Positions 49,393 to 59,172 of a DNA stretch of 64,000 bases are shown here, in pieces. The notes under the pieces were generated by a model that saw nothing but the letters and a program-made list of their open reading frames with translations, searched no databases and was not told the origin of the DNA. Positions within the stretch are counted from its first letter, which is position 1. Each line of letters begins with the position of its first letter. This DNA comes from an uncultured Clostridia bacterium (GTDB taxonomy: Bacteria; Bacillota; Clostridia; Christensenellales; Borkfalkiaceae): NCBI GenBank assembly GCA_949282385.1, contig CASDOP010000001.1:124001-188000 (forward strand), written 5' to 3'. The position numbers and the translations under genes were made by a program.

Positions 49393-49747
49393 AAAAAAGA
49401 AACGGGCAAAAGTTTATAGCGAACTTTATGAATTCAACGAACGAATGCTTTTAAATCTGCGGTACGGCAAAGAACGCATTTCTCAAATTACCGCCGATTA
49501 TAAATTTATCGACGACATTCTTGCCGGAAAAGAATTGCTTGCGGGCGAAGACGCAACTTTTTTAAAGGAATACGGCAAAAATCTCGGCTCGAGCGACTGT
49601 TCTTCGCAAATAGAATACCTCAGCGAAAGGCAGACATTTTTAAGAAAAATGAAGGACGAAAGCATGTCGGATTATAAAAAATACAGCTCATTATATATAA
49701 AAATAGCTCTTATGGCGGGTATTCTTATCGCTGTTTTACTTGCATGA
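49322..49747 (+). CDS. spoIIIAB: Stage III sporulation protein AB
   Basis: 141 residues from the ATG at 49322. N-terminal membrane segment (MIKILILLAIVAATTAIGVL), helical middle, and a C-terminal segment (KIALMAGILIAVLLA). Shorter than the usual 170 residues but in the right place. Member of the engulfment channel. Confidence 0.85.
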   Translation: MIKILILLAIVAATTAIGVLLSSEKKKRAKVYSELYEFNERMLLNLRYGKERISQITADYKFIDDILAGKELLAGEDATFLKEYGKNLGSSDCSSQIEYLSERQTFLRKMKDESMSDYKKYSSLYIKIALMAGILIAVLLA

Positions 49748-49944
49748 TGGATATAAGCATAATTTTTAAAATAGCCGCAGTAGGCATAATAATAACGATA
49801 GTTTGCCAGATTTTAAAAAAATCGGACAGGGACGATATAGCCACGGTCGTCAGTCTTGTCGGGCTGATTATCGTGCTTACGGTTGTGATTTCAATGATTG
49901 CGGACCTGTTCGAGCAGGTCAAGGCGCTGTTCGATATTTTCTGA
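49744..49944 (+). CDS. spoIIIAC: Stage III sporulation protein AC
   Basis: 66 residues; two membrane segments (IFKIAAVGIIITIVCQIL and VVSLVGLIIVLTVVISMI). Start at 49744 overlaps the AB stop as ATGA; the ATG at 49747 is equally possible. Typical size for SpoIIIAC. Confidence 0.9.
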   Translation: MMDISIIFKIAAVGIIITIVCQILKKSDRDDIATVVSLVGLIIVLTVVISMIADLFEQVKALFDIF

Positions 49945-50333
49945 TGGTCGTCAAATTATGTTGCGTGGCGATTATCACAGGTGTGAGCGCGCTTGTTCTG
50001 AAAGCGCACAAGCCAGAATTCGTTCCGTTATGTCTTACAGCGGGCGGCATAATTTTAATTTTATTCGCTTTCGATTATTTTGCCGCAAGTATAAGTTTTA
50101 TAAAAACTTTTACAGAACAGACGGGTATAGACAGTTCTGTCGTAAGGCTGATTTTTAAAATTATCGGCGTAGGTTACATTATAGAAATTACTGCTGGTTC
50201 GGTTAAGGATTTAGGATTTGACAGTCTGGGGGACAAGCTCATTTTATGCGGAAAATTTATTATTTTTGCAATGTCGCTGCCCATTCTTCAGGCAATGTTC
50301 AAAATTATCATGGCTCTGGTAAACATAGCATGA
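49944..50333 (+). CDS. spoIIIAD: Stage III sporulation protein AD
   Basis: 129 residues from the ATG at 49944 (TGATG overlap with AC). Four hydrophobic segments; includes DYFAASISFIKTFTEQTGID and VGYIIEITAGSVKDLG, the family pattern shared with SpoIIIAC. Confidence 0.92.
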   Translation: MVVKLCCVAIITGVSALVLKAHKPEFVPLCLTAGGIILILFAFDYFAASISFIKTFTEQTGIDSSVVRLIFKIIGVGYIIEITAGSVKDLGFDSLGDKLILCGKFIIFAMSLPILQAMFKIIMALVNIA

Positions 50334-51511
50334 GGTATAAAGCGGCTATAATTGCAATCGCCGCTTCGCTTATGATATTTTTATCCTGCGGCGGTCTTGC
50401 CGCAGTTTTTGCCGCCGACGGCGAGGCTGAACTGAACCAGAATATAGACAGTATTCTTTCAGGTCTGGATTTATCCGCGCTTGACGAATATCTCAGCTCT
50501 CACGGCAACGATTTTCTTTTCAGTTTCGGCGACAATGCCAAAGAAATTATTTTATACCTTATTAACGGCAATCTCGGCGTAAATTATTCGGGGTACATAC
50601 AGGAACTATGCTCGGTTTTGTTCGCCAATGTAATATCTATGATACCTTCGTTCGCGCAGATTACGGGCATATGCATATTGTGCGCTTTGGTAAAAAGCGC
50701 GGAAGGTGGACTTGTCAGCGAAAGCACCTCAAAAGTCGTGCGCCTCGCCTGTTACGCGCTTATAATTGCCATAATTGCGGCTATGCTTACAGGCATTGTT
50801 TCTTCGGCAACAGAAAGCATTAACACCGTTAGAAAACAGATAGAGATTATAACCCCAATCCTTGTAACTCTCACGATTATGGCGGGCGGAAGCAGTTCGG
50901 GCGCTATCTACCAGCCGTCCGCGCTGTTTATTTCGGGCGGTGCCGTAGAAATAGTAAGCGGAATAATTTTTCCCGCAACCATAGCCGTTCTGGTTATTAA
51001 TTTTATTTCAAAACTTGCGCCTGACATATCTTTTTCAGGAACTTCAAAACTCATAAAAAGCATTCTTAAATGGATAATAGGCATAACGCTGGCGGTCTTT
51101 TCGCTCTTTTTAACCGTCCAAAGTACGGCATCGTCCATTTTTGACGGCATATTTTTCAAGGCTACCAAATATCTCGTCGGAAATTCTGTGCCGATCGTCG
51201 GCAATTACCTGTCTGCAGGAGTAGATATGATAGTGGCGGCAGGTTCGGTTATAAGAAGTTCGGTAGGCATATGCGGAATAGTGCTTTTAATTTCCGCAAT
51301 AGCGCCTCCCATAATCATGTTTGCGGCATTTTCGATTATACTGAAAGTTGTTGCCGCCATTGCCGAACCTCTGGGAGAAAAAACGCTATACTCCATGTTT
51401 TCTGACCTTGCTTCGGATATAGAATACTTTATTGCGGGACTTTGCACGGTGGCTTTCATGTACGCGCTTGTTGTAATGATGATAATAAATTCCGCATCAA
51501 ATTTTTTATGA
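50330..51511 (+). CDS. spoIIIAE: Stage III sporulation protein AE
   Basis: 393 residues from the ATG at 50330 (ATGA overlap). Signal peptide (AAIIAIAASLMIFLSCGG), then polytopic membrane region from about residue 90 with TLTIMAGGSSSGAIYQPSAL. Large membrane part of the channel. Confidence 0.93.
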   Translation: MRYKAAIIAIAASLMIFLSCGGLAAVFAADGEAELNQNIDSILSGLDLSALDEYLSSHGNDFLFSFGDNAKEIILYLINGNLGVNYSGYIQELCSVLFANVISMIPSFAQITGICILCALVKSAEGGLVSESTSKVVRLACYALIIAIIAAMLTGIVSSATESINTVRKQIEIITPILVTLTIMAGGSSSGAIYQPSALFISGGAVEIVSGIIFPATIAVLVINFISKLAPDISFSGTSKLIKSILKWIIGITLAVFSLFLTVQSTASSIFDGIFFKATKYLVGNSVPIVGNYLSAGVDMIVAAGSVIRSSVGICGIVLLISAIAPPIIMFAAFSIILKVVAAIAEPLGEKTLYSMFSDLASDIEYFIAGLCTVAFMYALVVMMIINSASNFL

Positions 51512-51942
51512 CGGCTTATATTTCGCTCGCGGCGGGGGCAGTTTTTCTCACCGTAATAGTCAGTTTTATAATTCCTAAAGGCAAATTGGGCAAAAGCATT
51601 AATTTCGTTGTCAGGGTTGCCTGCATGCTCATTCTTATCGTTCCCGTTACGGGCATATTCAATATGTCGCTCGAAGACGGCGGACAGCTTATTGTCGATT
51701 ACGATTACATATGCGACGTATATTCTGACAGCCAGAGCAGGACGCTCGAGCGCATGATTGAAGAAAATCTCGGCATAGAATGCGTCTGCGAGGTCGAAAT
51801 AATCTATGAAGACGGCGCTTTCAAGGAAAGCGGTGTAACAATTTTCGGAGATTTTGTCGAAAGCGACACAATAAATAAAATTCAATCATATTTGACCGAA
51901 TTGGGCTATATAAATATAAACGTAAATGAAAAAATTTCTTGA
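51508..51942 (+). CDS. spoIIIAF: Stage III sporulation protein AF
   Basis: 144 residues from the ATG at 51508 (ATGA overlap). Two membrane segments, then a soluble ring-building-motif-like domain with ECVCEVEIIYEDGAFKESGV. Overlaps AG by 17 nt. Confidence 0.9.
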   Translation: MTAYISLAAGAVFLTVIVSFIIPKGKLGKSINFVVRVACMLILIVPVTGIFNMSLEDGGQLIVDYDYICDVYSDSQSRTLERMIEENLGIECVCEVEIIYEDGAFKESGVTIFGDFVESDTINKIQSYLTELGYININVNEKIS

Positions 51943-52279
51943 ACAAGTCAAAAAGAACAGAACGCTGATAATAATCATAGCTCTCGTAATCGTTCTGATA
52001 CTTATAGTTATGTTATATAACGGTGCGGAGAAAAGTTCGTCGGTCAGCTCTGTCGGAGAAAAAACTCAGACGGAAATCAAATTGCAGAGCATACTCTCTT
52101 CTATAGAGGGCGTAGGGGAAAGCAACGTAATGATAACCGAGGGCAGCGAAGGAATTGAGGGAGTTGTCATTGTATGCCGTGGCGCTGACAGCATAATGAC
52201 GCGCAACGACATTTTGAATGCCGTATCTACGGCGCTTAATATAGATAAAAATATCATAGCAATTTATGCTATGAATTAA
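51926..52279 (+). CDS. spoIIIAG: Stage III sporulation protein AG
   Basis: 117 residues. One membrane segment (RTLIIIIALVIVLILIVMLY) and an intermembrane ring-building domain (LQSILSSIEGVGESNVMITE). Shorter than the B. subtilis protein (about 229) because the insertion in the ring domain is missing. Confidence 0.9.
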   Translation: MKKFLEQVKKNRTLIIIIALVIVLILIVMLYNGAEKSSSVSSVGEKTQTEIKLQSILSSIEGVGESNVMITEGSEGIEGVVIVCRGADSIMTRNDILNAVSTALNIDKNIIAIYAMN

Positions 52280-52292
52280 TAAGGAGATTTTT

Positions 52293-52778
52293 ATGACAAA
52301 AAAGAAAAAAATCATCATTCTGTCGTCGCTCGTATTTCTGCTTGCGGTTACTGCGGTACTCAACGTTCTGCTTGTCAATAAAGATACCGCGGCAAGCGCA
52401 GACGCTGTAACGACGGCGAACTACTTTTCGACTTACCGTTCCGAAAGAACTTCGACAAGAAGCGAAGAACTTCTTCAGCTCGACAGCGTTATCGCGCTCT
52501 ATGACGAAGGCAGCGAAAAATACAACCAGGCAGTCGATCTTAAGCTCCAGATTGTTGAAATCATGGAAAGCGAACTCGTGCTTGAAACAATGATTAAATC
52601 GCTAGGATTTTCGGATGCGGTCGTTTCTATCGGCATGGATTCGGATAATGTCAACGTATTCATAAATTCCGACGAACTTTCGTCGGATACGGCGCTTTCC
52701 ATTTACAATCTTTTAAGGAATGAAGCGGGAGTTGCGCCGACCAACATAATAATAATGCCAGTATATTCACAAATTTAA
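52293..52778 (+). CDS. spoIIIAH: Stage III sporulation protein AH
   Basis: 161 residues behind AAGGAG. N-terminal membrane segment (IIILSSLVFLLAVTAVLNVL), then an EscJ/PrgK-like ring-building domain (IKSLGFSDAVVSIGMDSDNV). It spans the gap and pairs with SpoIIQ. Last gene of the operon. Confidence 0.93.
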   Translation: MTKKKKIIILSSLVFLLAVTAVLNVLLVNKDTAASADAVTTANYFSTYRSERTSTRSEELLQLDSVIALYDEGSEKYNQAVDLKLQIVEIMESELVLETMIKSLGFSDAVVSIGMDSDNVNVFINSDELSSDTALSIYNLLRNEAGVAPTNIIIMPVYSQI

Positions 52779-52854
52779 ATTTAGGTGTTGCAAAACGTCA
52801 AGTATTGTGCTATAATAATTAAGAAGCGGATAATTTCCGTCTTGGGAGAATTGT

Positions 52855-53184
52855 ATGGCACATATCAGACCTGATTCAACACAGAAAGGCAAAATTTCTT
52901 ACAATGCGGGTATTGTGAGCGGCATAGTTTCTCTGGCAGTATCCGAAGTTGACGGCGTAGAATTGCTCAACGCGAAGAATAAGGGCATAAAGCTCTTTTT
53001 CGAAAAGCAGGGTATTGTTGCAGATATAAGCGTAAAAGTGGACTATGGCTACAACGTACCTTCGCTTGCATTCCGCATACAACAGTCCATCAAACACAAC
53101 GTTGAATCTATGACTAAATACAAGGTTGATAAGGTGGATGTTCACATTCAGGACGTAAATTTTCCTGAAAACGCTATTATTTAA
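52855..53184 (+). CDS. Asp23/Gls24 family protein
   Basis: 109 residues behind TTGGGAGAA. Motifs GIVSGIVSLAVSEVDGVELL and KVDYGYNVPSLAFRIQQSIK are typical. Often encoded before nusB in Clostridia; linked to cell-envelope homeostasis, exact role unclear. A TTGCAA-TATAAT-type promoter may lie at about 52790-52820. Confidence 0.92.
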   Translation: MAHIRPDSTQKGKISYNAGIVSGIVSLAVSEVDGVELLNAKNKGIKLFFEKQGIVADISVKVDYGYNVPSLAFRIQQSIKHNVESMTKYKVDKVDVHIQDVNFPENAII

Positions 53185-53195
53185 AAAAATATCTG

Positions 53196-53228
53196 AAATA
53201 TTCCCTTAATTGACTTAAGGGAATATTT
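53196..53228 (+). terminator. Hairpin between asp23-like gene and nusB
   Basis: Fourteen-bp perfect inverted repeat AAATATTCCCTTAA/TTAAGGGAATATTT with loop TTGAC; little T tract after it, so possibly partial. Confidence 0.55.
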
Positions 53229-53245
53229 CTATTTAAGGAAAAAAT

Positions 53246-53647
53246 ATGAGAACGGTTGCACGCGAAACACTTTTTAAAATTATTTTTGCATCACAGTTTT
53301 CCCCTGCGGACAAAGAATTCAAAGAGCATATGTACAGATTGGATAAGCTCGACGATGCGGACAAGCAGTACTGCGACAAAGTGCTTGAAATTATAAATTT
53401 GCACTCGCAGGAATTCTTTGCCCTTCTGGACGAAAAATCGCTTTCTTTCCCCGAAAAACGCATTTATCCTGCCGATAAGAGCATTATGCTCATCGCCCTT
53501 GCGGAGATATTGTATATGGACGATATACCCGTCAAAGTTTCTCTGAACGAGGCGGCTAACATAGCATCTAAATTTTCTTCCGAAAAGAGCGCTTCATTCA
53601 TAACGGGCGTGCTTTCATCGGCAATAAGCGGAGGTAACAATGTTTAA
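53246..53647 (+). CDS. nusB: Transcription antitermination factor NusB
   Basis: 133 residues, all helical: RTVARETLFKIIFASQFSPA at the start and DIPVKVSLNEAANIASKFSS followed by FITGVLSS at the end, the conserved RNA- and NusE-binding part. Acts in rRNA antitermination. Overlaps folD by 8 nt. Confidence 0.93.
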   Translation: MRTVARETLFKIIFASQFSPADKEFKEHMYRLDKLDDADKQYCDKVLEIINLHSQEFFALLDEKSLSFPEKRIYPADKSIMLIALAEILYMDDIPVKVSLNEAANIASKFSSEKSASFITGVLSSAISGGNNV

Positions 53648-54488
53648 GTTGATAGACGGAAAGGCTCATTCCCAGGGCATCAGACAGGAAATAAGCAAAG
53701 GCGTAGAAGATTACAAGGCTCAAACAGGCAAAGAAATAGGTCTTGCCGTCGTTCTTATCGGCGACAACAGCGCGTCAAAAGTTTATGTGCGCAACAAAAT
53801 CAAAGCCTGCGAAGAAGTTGGCATAAAATCATATGCTTATTATCTTCCCGCGGAAACAACCCAGAAACAGGCGGAAGAACTTGTGTCCGACCTTGTTAAC
53901 GATGACAGAATTAACGGGATTCTCGTACAGCTTCCGCTGCCCGAACATCTCAATTCAGAAGACATTCTGTCCCTCATTCCCATGAGTAAGGATGTTGACG
54001 GTTTCTGCGCAGAAAACATGGGCAGTCTCTGCATGAATAAAAAATGCCTGGTCGCCTGCACTCCGAACGGAGTTATGAAGATGCTTGAAAGGGAAGGCAT
54101 AAATCCCAAGGGCAAGAAAGCCGTCGTAGTGGGGCGTTCCAACATCGTCGGCAAGCCTATGGCAATGCTGCTTCTCAATGCGGACGCAACGGTTACCGTT
54201 TGCCACAGCAAAACGCCCGATCTGAAAAAAGAATGCCTTCAGGCTGATATTCTCGTTGCGGCGATAGGCAAAGCAAAGTTTATCACAGCCGATATGGTCA
54301 AGGACGGAGCAGTCGTCATCGATGTGGGCATGGACCGCGACGAAAACGGCAAACTCTGCGGCGACGTCGATTTCGAGGGAGTAAAGGATAAATGTTCTTA
54401 CATAACGCCCGTTCCCGGCGGCGTTGGTCCCATGACGATAACTATGCTTATGTATAACACGCTTGAGGCTGCAAAAAGGAGCATCTGA
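53640..54488 (+). CDS. folD: Methylenetetrahydrofolate dehydrogenase/cyclohydrolase
   Basis: 282 residues. Motifs SKVYVRNKIKACEEVGI (catalytic Lys), QLPLPEH, the PxxxDG-like SKDVDGF, GRSNIVGKPMAMLLL (NADP binding) and PVPGGVGPMTITML. Interconverts one-carbon folates. Confidence 0.97.
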   Translation: MFKLIDGKAHSQGIRQEISKGVEDYKAQTGKEIGLAVVLIGDNSASKVYVRNKIKACEEVGIKSYAYYLPAETTQKQAEELVSDLVNDDRINGILVQLPLPEHLNSEDILSLIPMSKDVDGFCAENMGSLCMNKKCLVACTPNGVMKMLEREGINPKGKKAVVVGRSNIVGKPMAMLLLNADATVTVCHSKTPDLKKECLQADILVAAIGKAKFITADMVKDGAVVIDVGMDRDENGKLCGDVDFEGVKDKCSYITPVPGGVGPMTITMLMYNTLEAAKRSI

Positions 54489-54490
54489 TT

Positions 54491-55369
54491 TTGAGCGATT
54501 TCGATAAACGTTACGGCGATTATCTCGCGTATTTCAATAAAAGGTTAGAAGAGTTCTGCGATAAACTCGATTGTACTCCCGAAGTACTAAGGCGCAGTCT
54601 GACATACAGCCTCATGCTCGGCGGTAAACGCATTCGTCCCGTTCTGATGTTGGCTGTTGCGGACGCAATCAAGACGGATAAGGAAAGGGTGCTTGATTTC
54701 GCTCTCGCGCTTGAACTTATTCATACTTATTCGCTCATTCACGACGACCTGCCCGATATGGACAACGACGATTTCAGACGCGGACAACCGTCCAATCACA
54801 AGGTTTTCGGCGCGGCAAACGCAATTCTCGCGGGCGACGGACTGCTGAATACTGCATATTCTGTACTTTTTGACCAGTGTTTCAAAGGCAACGAATATGT
54901 TTCCGCCGCCAAATATATCTGCGATTGCGCGGGCGTCTACGGCATGATTGCAGGACAATCGGCGGATATTCTCCACGAAAATGACGAAATCGTCAGCGAA
55001 GAGGACCTTGAATTCATTTACAGCCGCAAAACGGGAAAACTTATCACTGCGGCTACCGTTACGCCCTCGATACTAAACGACGGCAAATATTTTTCCGAAC
55101 TGAAAATGCTCGGCAATAAGCTTGGCTATCTTTTTCAGCTTACGGACGATATCCTCGACGTTGAGGGTGCTTTTGAAAAGACGGGCAAGAGCCTCGGCAA
55201 AGATGAAAAAGAGGGCAAGCTCACGGGCGTCAGGGTTTACGGTCTGGATAACTGTAAGCTCCGCGTAGACGTCATCGGCGACGATTGCATAAGAATTATC
55301 GACGGCATTGACGGAGACACTTCGTTTTTATACGATTTTGTAAATTTTGTAAAGACCAGACAAATCTGA
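54491..55369 (+). CDS. ispA: Polyprenyl (farnesyl/geranylgeranyl) diphosphate synthase
   Basis: 292 residues from a TTG at 54491 behind AGGAGC. First Asp-rich motif HDDLPDMDNDDFRRGQPSNH, second QLTDDILDVEG. GGKRIRP binds IPP. Makes C15 or C20 prenyl diphosphate for lipid carriers and quinones. Neighbouring ispH and dxs feed the same MEP pathway. Confidence 0.95.
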   Translation: MSDFDKRYGDYLAYFNKRLEEFCDKLDCTPEVLRRSLTYSLMLGGKRIRPVLMLAVADAIKTDKERVLDFALALELIHTYSLIHDDLPDMDNDDFRRGQPSNHKVFGAANAILAGDGLLNTAYSVLFDQCFKGNEYVSAAKYICDCAGVYGMIAGQSADILHENDEIVSEEDLEFIYSRKTGKLITAATVTPSILNDGKYFSELKMLGNKLGYLFQLTDDILDVEGAFEKTGKSLGKDEKEGKLTGVRVYGLDNCKLRVDVIGDDCIRIIDGIDGDTSFLYDFVNFVKTRQI

Positions 55370-55372
55370 TAT

Positions 55373-57103
55373 ATGCTTGAAAAACAGGAAATCCCCCAAC
55401 TTAAAAGCATGTCAAAAGGCGAACTTCACAGCCTGTGCGACGAACTGAGGGGCAGAATTATCGATACAGTAATGAACAACGGCGGACACCTTGCTTCAAA
55501 TCTCGGCATGGTGGAACTTACCGTTGCGCTTCATTATGTGTTCGATTTTCCCTCGGATAAGATAATTTTCGACGTAGGGCATCAGTGTTATTCGCATAAA
55601 CTGCTTTCAGGCAGGGCGTCAAAATTCAACACGTTAAGAAAGTTCGGCGGACTTTCCGGTTTTCCCAAAAGGGAAGAGAGCGAATACGACTGTTACAACA
55701 CGGGTCATGCCGGCACATCAATTTCCGCTGCTCTCGGAATTGCCAAAGCGCGCGACATTAAGGACGAAAACTTCAACGTTATAGCCGTAATCGGTGACGG
55801 TTCGTTCAGTAACGGGCTCGTTTACGAAGCGTTCAACGGCGTCAGCGAAATGAATACCAATATTCTCATTATCCTTAACGATAACAGAATGTCTATTTCG
55901 CCCACAGTCGGCACCATGCACGAGTATCTGGAAAAACTCAGTTCGGAAAGCGAACTCAGCGCTAAAAAGCGCAGGCACGAAACGATTTTCGAGCGTTTCG
56001 GGCTTTCTTACGACGGCGTTTACGACGGCAATGACCTCGATTGCATGATTGAAAAGCTGAAAGAGGTCAAAGAAAAATTAAAAACGCGGCCCGTAATACT
56101 TCACGTGCTTACCAAAAAGGGCAAAGGTTATTCATATTGTGAGGAAAATCCTCAGGAAACGCACGGAATTTCTGCAAGCAAACAGCACCACAAGGAATAT
56201 TCCGAGGTGCTGGGCAGCACTTTAACCGCGCTCGCGCAGAAAGATAAGCGCATAATTGCCGTAACCGCTGCGATGACGCCCAGCGTGGGGCTTTCGGAAT
56301 TTTTTAAAAAATATCCCGAACGCTCGATAGACGCAGGCATTTGCGAAGGGCATGCGGCAGTTGTCTGCGCCGCTCTCGCAACGCAGGGCATGAAGCCTTA
56401 TTATGCAGTCTATTCAACATTCCTTCAGCGCGCATTCGACGAAGTGCTTGTAGATATATGCAGCCAGAATCTGCCCGTAACCATGTGCATAGACAGGGCA
56501 GGCATTTCCGGAACGGACGGTGAAACGCACCAGGGTGCATTCGATTTGTCCTATCTCAGTCTTGTGCCCAATCTCACGGTTGCCGTGCCGAAGGATGTAG
56601 CTGAGTTCAAAAAAATGCTCGAAGCCTCGGTCGGCTTCAACTATCCGCTTGCGATAAGGTATCCTAAAGACGGACTTTGCAATTTCTCTTCCGAAGATGA
56701 AAAATGTATTTTCGGCAAATGGGAAGTGCTGAGGGAAGGCAAAGACGCGGCTATTCTCGCCTGCGGCGAGCGCATGATTTCGCTTGCCATGAAGAGCGCG
56801 GAAGCAGCTTCGCACAAAGGCGTAGAGGTAAGCGTTATCAACGCGAGATTTGTAAAGCCTCTCGATACGCAGCTTTTGACTTCGCTCGAACAGAAAAATA
56901 TCGTAACGCTTGAAGATAACGCGCTCATTGGCGGGTTTGGCTCGAGCATAGACAGTTTTTTCAGCAGAAGCGGAAAAATAATAAAAAATTTTGCTTATCC
57001 CGATATTTTTATTCCCCACGGCGGCATTGCCGAGTTGACGGCGGAATACGGCATTTCCGTAGAAAGCGTCATAAATTATTTGCTTTCCGATGCGATTAGA
57101 TAA
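55373..57103 (+). CDS. dxs: 1-deoxy-D-xylulose-5-phosphate synthase
   Basis: 576 residues, slightly short for the family (about 620). Thiamine site GHAGTSISAALGIAKARD and GDGSFSNGLVYEAFNG; transketolase part with TAAMTPSVGLSEFFKKYPER, DAGICEGHAAVVCAALAT and YSTFLQRAFDEV. First enzyme of the MEP pathway. Overlaps tlyA by 14 nt. Confidence 0.96.
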   Translation: MLEKQEIPQLKSMSKGELHSLCDELRGRIIDTVMNNGGHLASNLGMVELTVALHYVFDFPSDKIIFDVGHQCYSHKLLSGRASKFNTLRKFGGLSGFPKREESEYDCYNTGHAGTSISAALGIAKARDIKDENFNVIAVIGDGSFSNGLVYEAFNGVSEMNTNILIILNDNRMSISPTVGTMHEYLEKLSSESELSAKKRRHETIFERFGLSYDGVYDGNDLDCMIEKLKEVKEKLKTRPVILHVLTKKGKGYSYCEENPQETHGISASKQHHKEYSEVLGSTLTALAQKDKRIIAVTAAMTPSVGLSEFFKKYPERSIDAGICEGHAAVVCAALATQGMKPYYAVYSTFLQRAFDEVLVDICSQNLPVTMCIDRAGISGTDGETHQGAFDLSYLSLVPNLTVAVPKDVAEFKKMLEASVGFNYPLAIRYPKDGLCNFSSEDEKCIFGKWEVLREGKDAAILACGERMISLAMKSAEAASHKGVEVSVINARFVKPLDTQLLTSLEQKNIVTLEDNALIGGFGSSIDSFFSRSGKIIKNFAYPDIFIPHGGIAELTAEYGISVESVINYLLSDAIR

Positions 57104-57848
57104 ATTTCTTGCAGAAAAATACGGCTCGAGGACTAAAGCTGCCTCGGCAATAAAAGACGGATTTGTCCGCGTTAACGGTAAAATCGTGCCGCCGTCATAC
57201 GAATATTCCGAAAAGGAAGAATTGACTTTTTTCGAGCGCGAGCGTACATTCGTTTCTAACGGCGGATATAAGCTTGCCAAAGCTTTAGATGATTTCGGTT
57301 ACGAAGTAAAGGGAAAAATTTTTGCCGACATAGGGGCGAGCACTGGCGGTTTTACCGACTGCCTTTTACAGAACGGCGCAAAAAAGGTTTACTGCATAGA
57401 CGTGGGCGAAAATCAACTCGATCGCAGCCTGCTCTATAAAAATATCGTGATAATGGACAATCTGAATGCCAGAGAGCTTAAAATCGGCATGTTTGAAGAA
57501 AAGCTCGACGGTATAGTTACGGACGTCAGTTTTATCTCGCTTACTTATATACTCGATAAAGCTGCGCAAGTTATCGATGAAGGAAAGGACGTCATTGCGC
57601 TCATAAAACCGCAATTTGAGTGCGAGGGAGGCAGGGTAGGCAAAAACGGAATAGTGCGCGACGCCGCCGTTCACAAAAAAGTTATACAAAAAATTTATGA
57701 TTTTGCCATATCGTGCAATCTTGCTCCGTTGTCTTTGACAAACGCCCCGATTAAGCAGGACAAGAATTTAGAATATTTAATCCTTTTCCGCAAAGGTGAG
57801 AAAAAGATAACCCCGATAAGCACACTTTTAAAGTACGTTAAATTATAA
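57090..57848 (+). CDS. tlyA: TlyA-family rRNA (cytidine-2'-O)-methyltransferase
   Basis: 252 residues. N-terminal S4 RNA-binding domain (MRLDKFLAEKYGSRTKAASA, then VRVNGKIVPP) and an FtsJ-like Rossmann part (IFADIGASTGGFTDCLLQNG, then LIKPQFE). In other species it methylates 16S and/or 23S rRNA. Confidence 0.94.
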   Translation: MRLDKFLAEKYGSRTKAASAIKDGFVRVNGKIVPPSYEYSEKEELTFFERERTFVSNGGYKLAKALDDFGYEVKGKIFADIGASTGGFTDCLLQNGAKKVYCIDVGENQLDRSLLYKNIVIMDNLNARELKIGMFEEKLDGIVTDVSFISLTYILDKAAQVIDEGKDVIALIKPQFECEGGRVGKNGIVRDAAVHKKVIQKIYDFAISCNLAPLSLTNAPIKQDKNLEYLILFRKGEKKITPISTLLKYVKL

Positions 57849-57901
57849 AAATTTAGCGTACTTTCTTGCATATTTGTATATTGTATGGTATAATTATTCA
57901 T

Positions 57902-58714
57902 ATGATAACGGTGGGATTATTTTATAAAAAAAAGTATTTTGAAAATACGGGCTATCCTGAAGCTGTTTCCAGGTCGCTAAGCGGAAAAAACATTAAATGC
58001 CGGACAGTTGATGACAGTTCGCAGCTCGACGGGATAGATGTTCTTGTCGTTTTCGGAGGTGACGGAACGATTCTTACCGTTGCTTCGGAATGCGCCAGAA
58101 AAGGCATAAAAATACTTGGAATTAACTACGGTCATTTGGGTTTTCTGGCTGAATTTGAGCCTGAAAAACTTGATTACGCGCTGGAGCTTTTGTGTTCGGG
58201 AAAGTACAATACGCAAAAGCGAAGCCTTTTAAAAATTAATTATTGCGGAAAGATTTATTACGCGCTAAATGACCTCGTTATCCAGCGTTGCACTTCGGGA
58301 AACGCATTTTCAAACACGGTCAATCTAGAAGCGGCAATTGACGGCTCGGTAGTTGATAATTATACAGCGGACGGGCTTATCGTAAGCACGCCGACTGGTT
58401 CTACGGCTTATTCGCTTGCGGCGGGCGGCTCGATACTTACGCCCGACATTAACGCTTTTATCATGACGCCAATCTGCGCTCATTCGTTACATTCCAGACC
58501 TGTCGTCTACAACGACAATTCGGTGCTGACTATAAACAGGCTCGATGACCGCGGAGCGCTCAATATAATCGTAGACGGCGTTGCGGAAGACTGTTTGTTC
58601 GGCGAAGGAAAAATAGAAATTTCACGCGCCGAATTCGTCCTTGAATTCATAACTTCTCCCGACAGGGATTTCTTCAATAAATTATTATTCAAACTCAACA
58701 AATGGAGCACTTAA
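57902..58714 (+). CDS. nadK: NAD kinase
   Basis: 270 residues from the ATG at 57902. Motifs FGGDGTILTVA, NYGHLGFLAEFEPE, NDLVIQR and DGLIVSTPTGSTAYSLAAGG. Makes NADP. One base before argR. Confidence 0.95.
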   Translation: MITVGLFYKKKYFENTGYPEAVSRSLSGKNIKCRTVDDSSQLDGIDVLVVFGGDGTILTVASECARKGIKILGINYGHLGFLAEFEPEKLDYALELLCSGKYNTQKRSLLKINYCGKIYYALNDLVIQRCTSGNAFSNTVNLEAAIDGSVVDNYTADGLIVSTPTGSTAYSLAAGGSILTPDINAFIMTPICAHSLHSRPVVYNDNSVLTINRLDDRGALNIIVDGVAEDCLFGEGKIEISRAEFVLEFITSPDRDFFNKLLFKLNKWST

Positions 58715-58715
58715 A

Positions 58716-59168
58716 ATGCACAGAAACGCACGACAAGCAACTATTTTAGACATCATTTCAAAAAAGGATATTGAAACGCAGGAAGAGCTTTGCGCAGAGC
58801 TCAATAAACTCAATTTCAACGTTACGCAGGCAACTATTTCCCGCGATATAAAAGATTTAAAGCTCTATAAAGTTGCAGGCACTACAAAAAAATATAAGTA
58901 TGCCTACATAGAAAACGAAGGCGATGCGGTTAACAATAAAATGCGTAACCTTTTCAGAGAATGCGTTCAGAGTATAAATTCCGCAAACAATATAATTATT
59001 ATTAAGACAATGCGCGGAAACGGCTCGACGGCCGGAGCGTTCGTTGATTCCCTTCAGTTTTCCGAAATAATAGGTTCTGTCGCGGGCGACGATACCGTTC
59101 TCATTGTAGTTGACAGCACGGAAGATACATCTCTCGTGGTTGACAGACTTAAAGAATACGTAAAATAA
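58716..59168 (+). CDS. argR: Arginine repressor ArgR/AhrC
   Basis: 150 residues. Winged-helix start (RQATILDIISKKDIETQEEL, VTQATISRDIKDLKLYKV) and C-terminal hexamer/arginine domain with GNGSTAGAFVDSL and GDDTVLIVV. Controls arginine metabolism genes. Confidence 0.95.
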   Translation: MHRNARQATILDIISKKDIETQEELCAELNKLNFNVTQATISRDIKDLKLYKVAGTTKKYKYAYIENEGDAVNNKMRNLFRECVQSINSANNIIIIKTMRGNGSTAGAFVDSLQFSEIIGSVAGDDTVLIVVDSTEDTSLVVDRLKEYVK

Positions 59169-59172
59169 TTTA

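Noticed and set aside
56414..57280. 288-codon minus-strand frame over dxs and tlyA
   Set aside because: Antisense of two well-conserved genes; no independent support.
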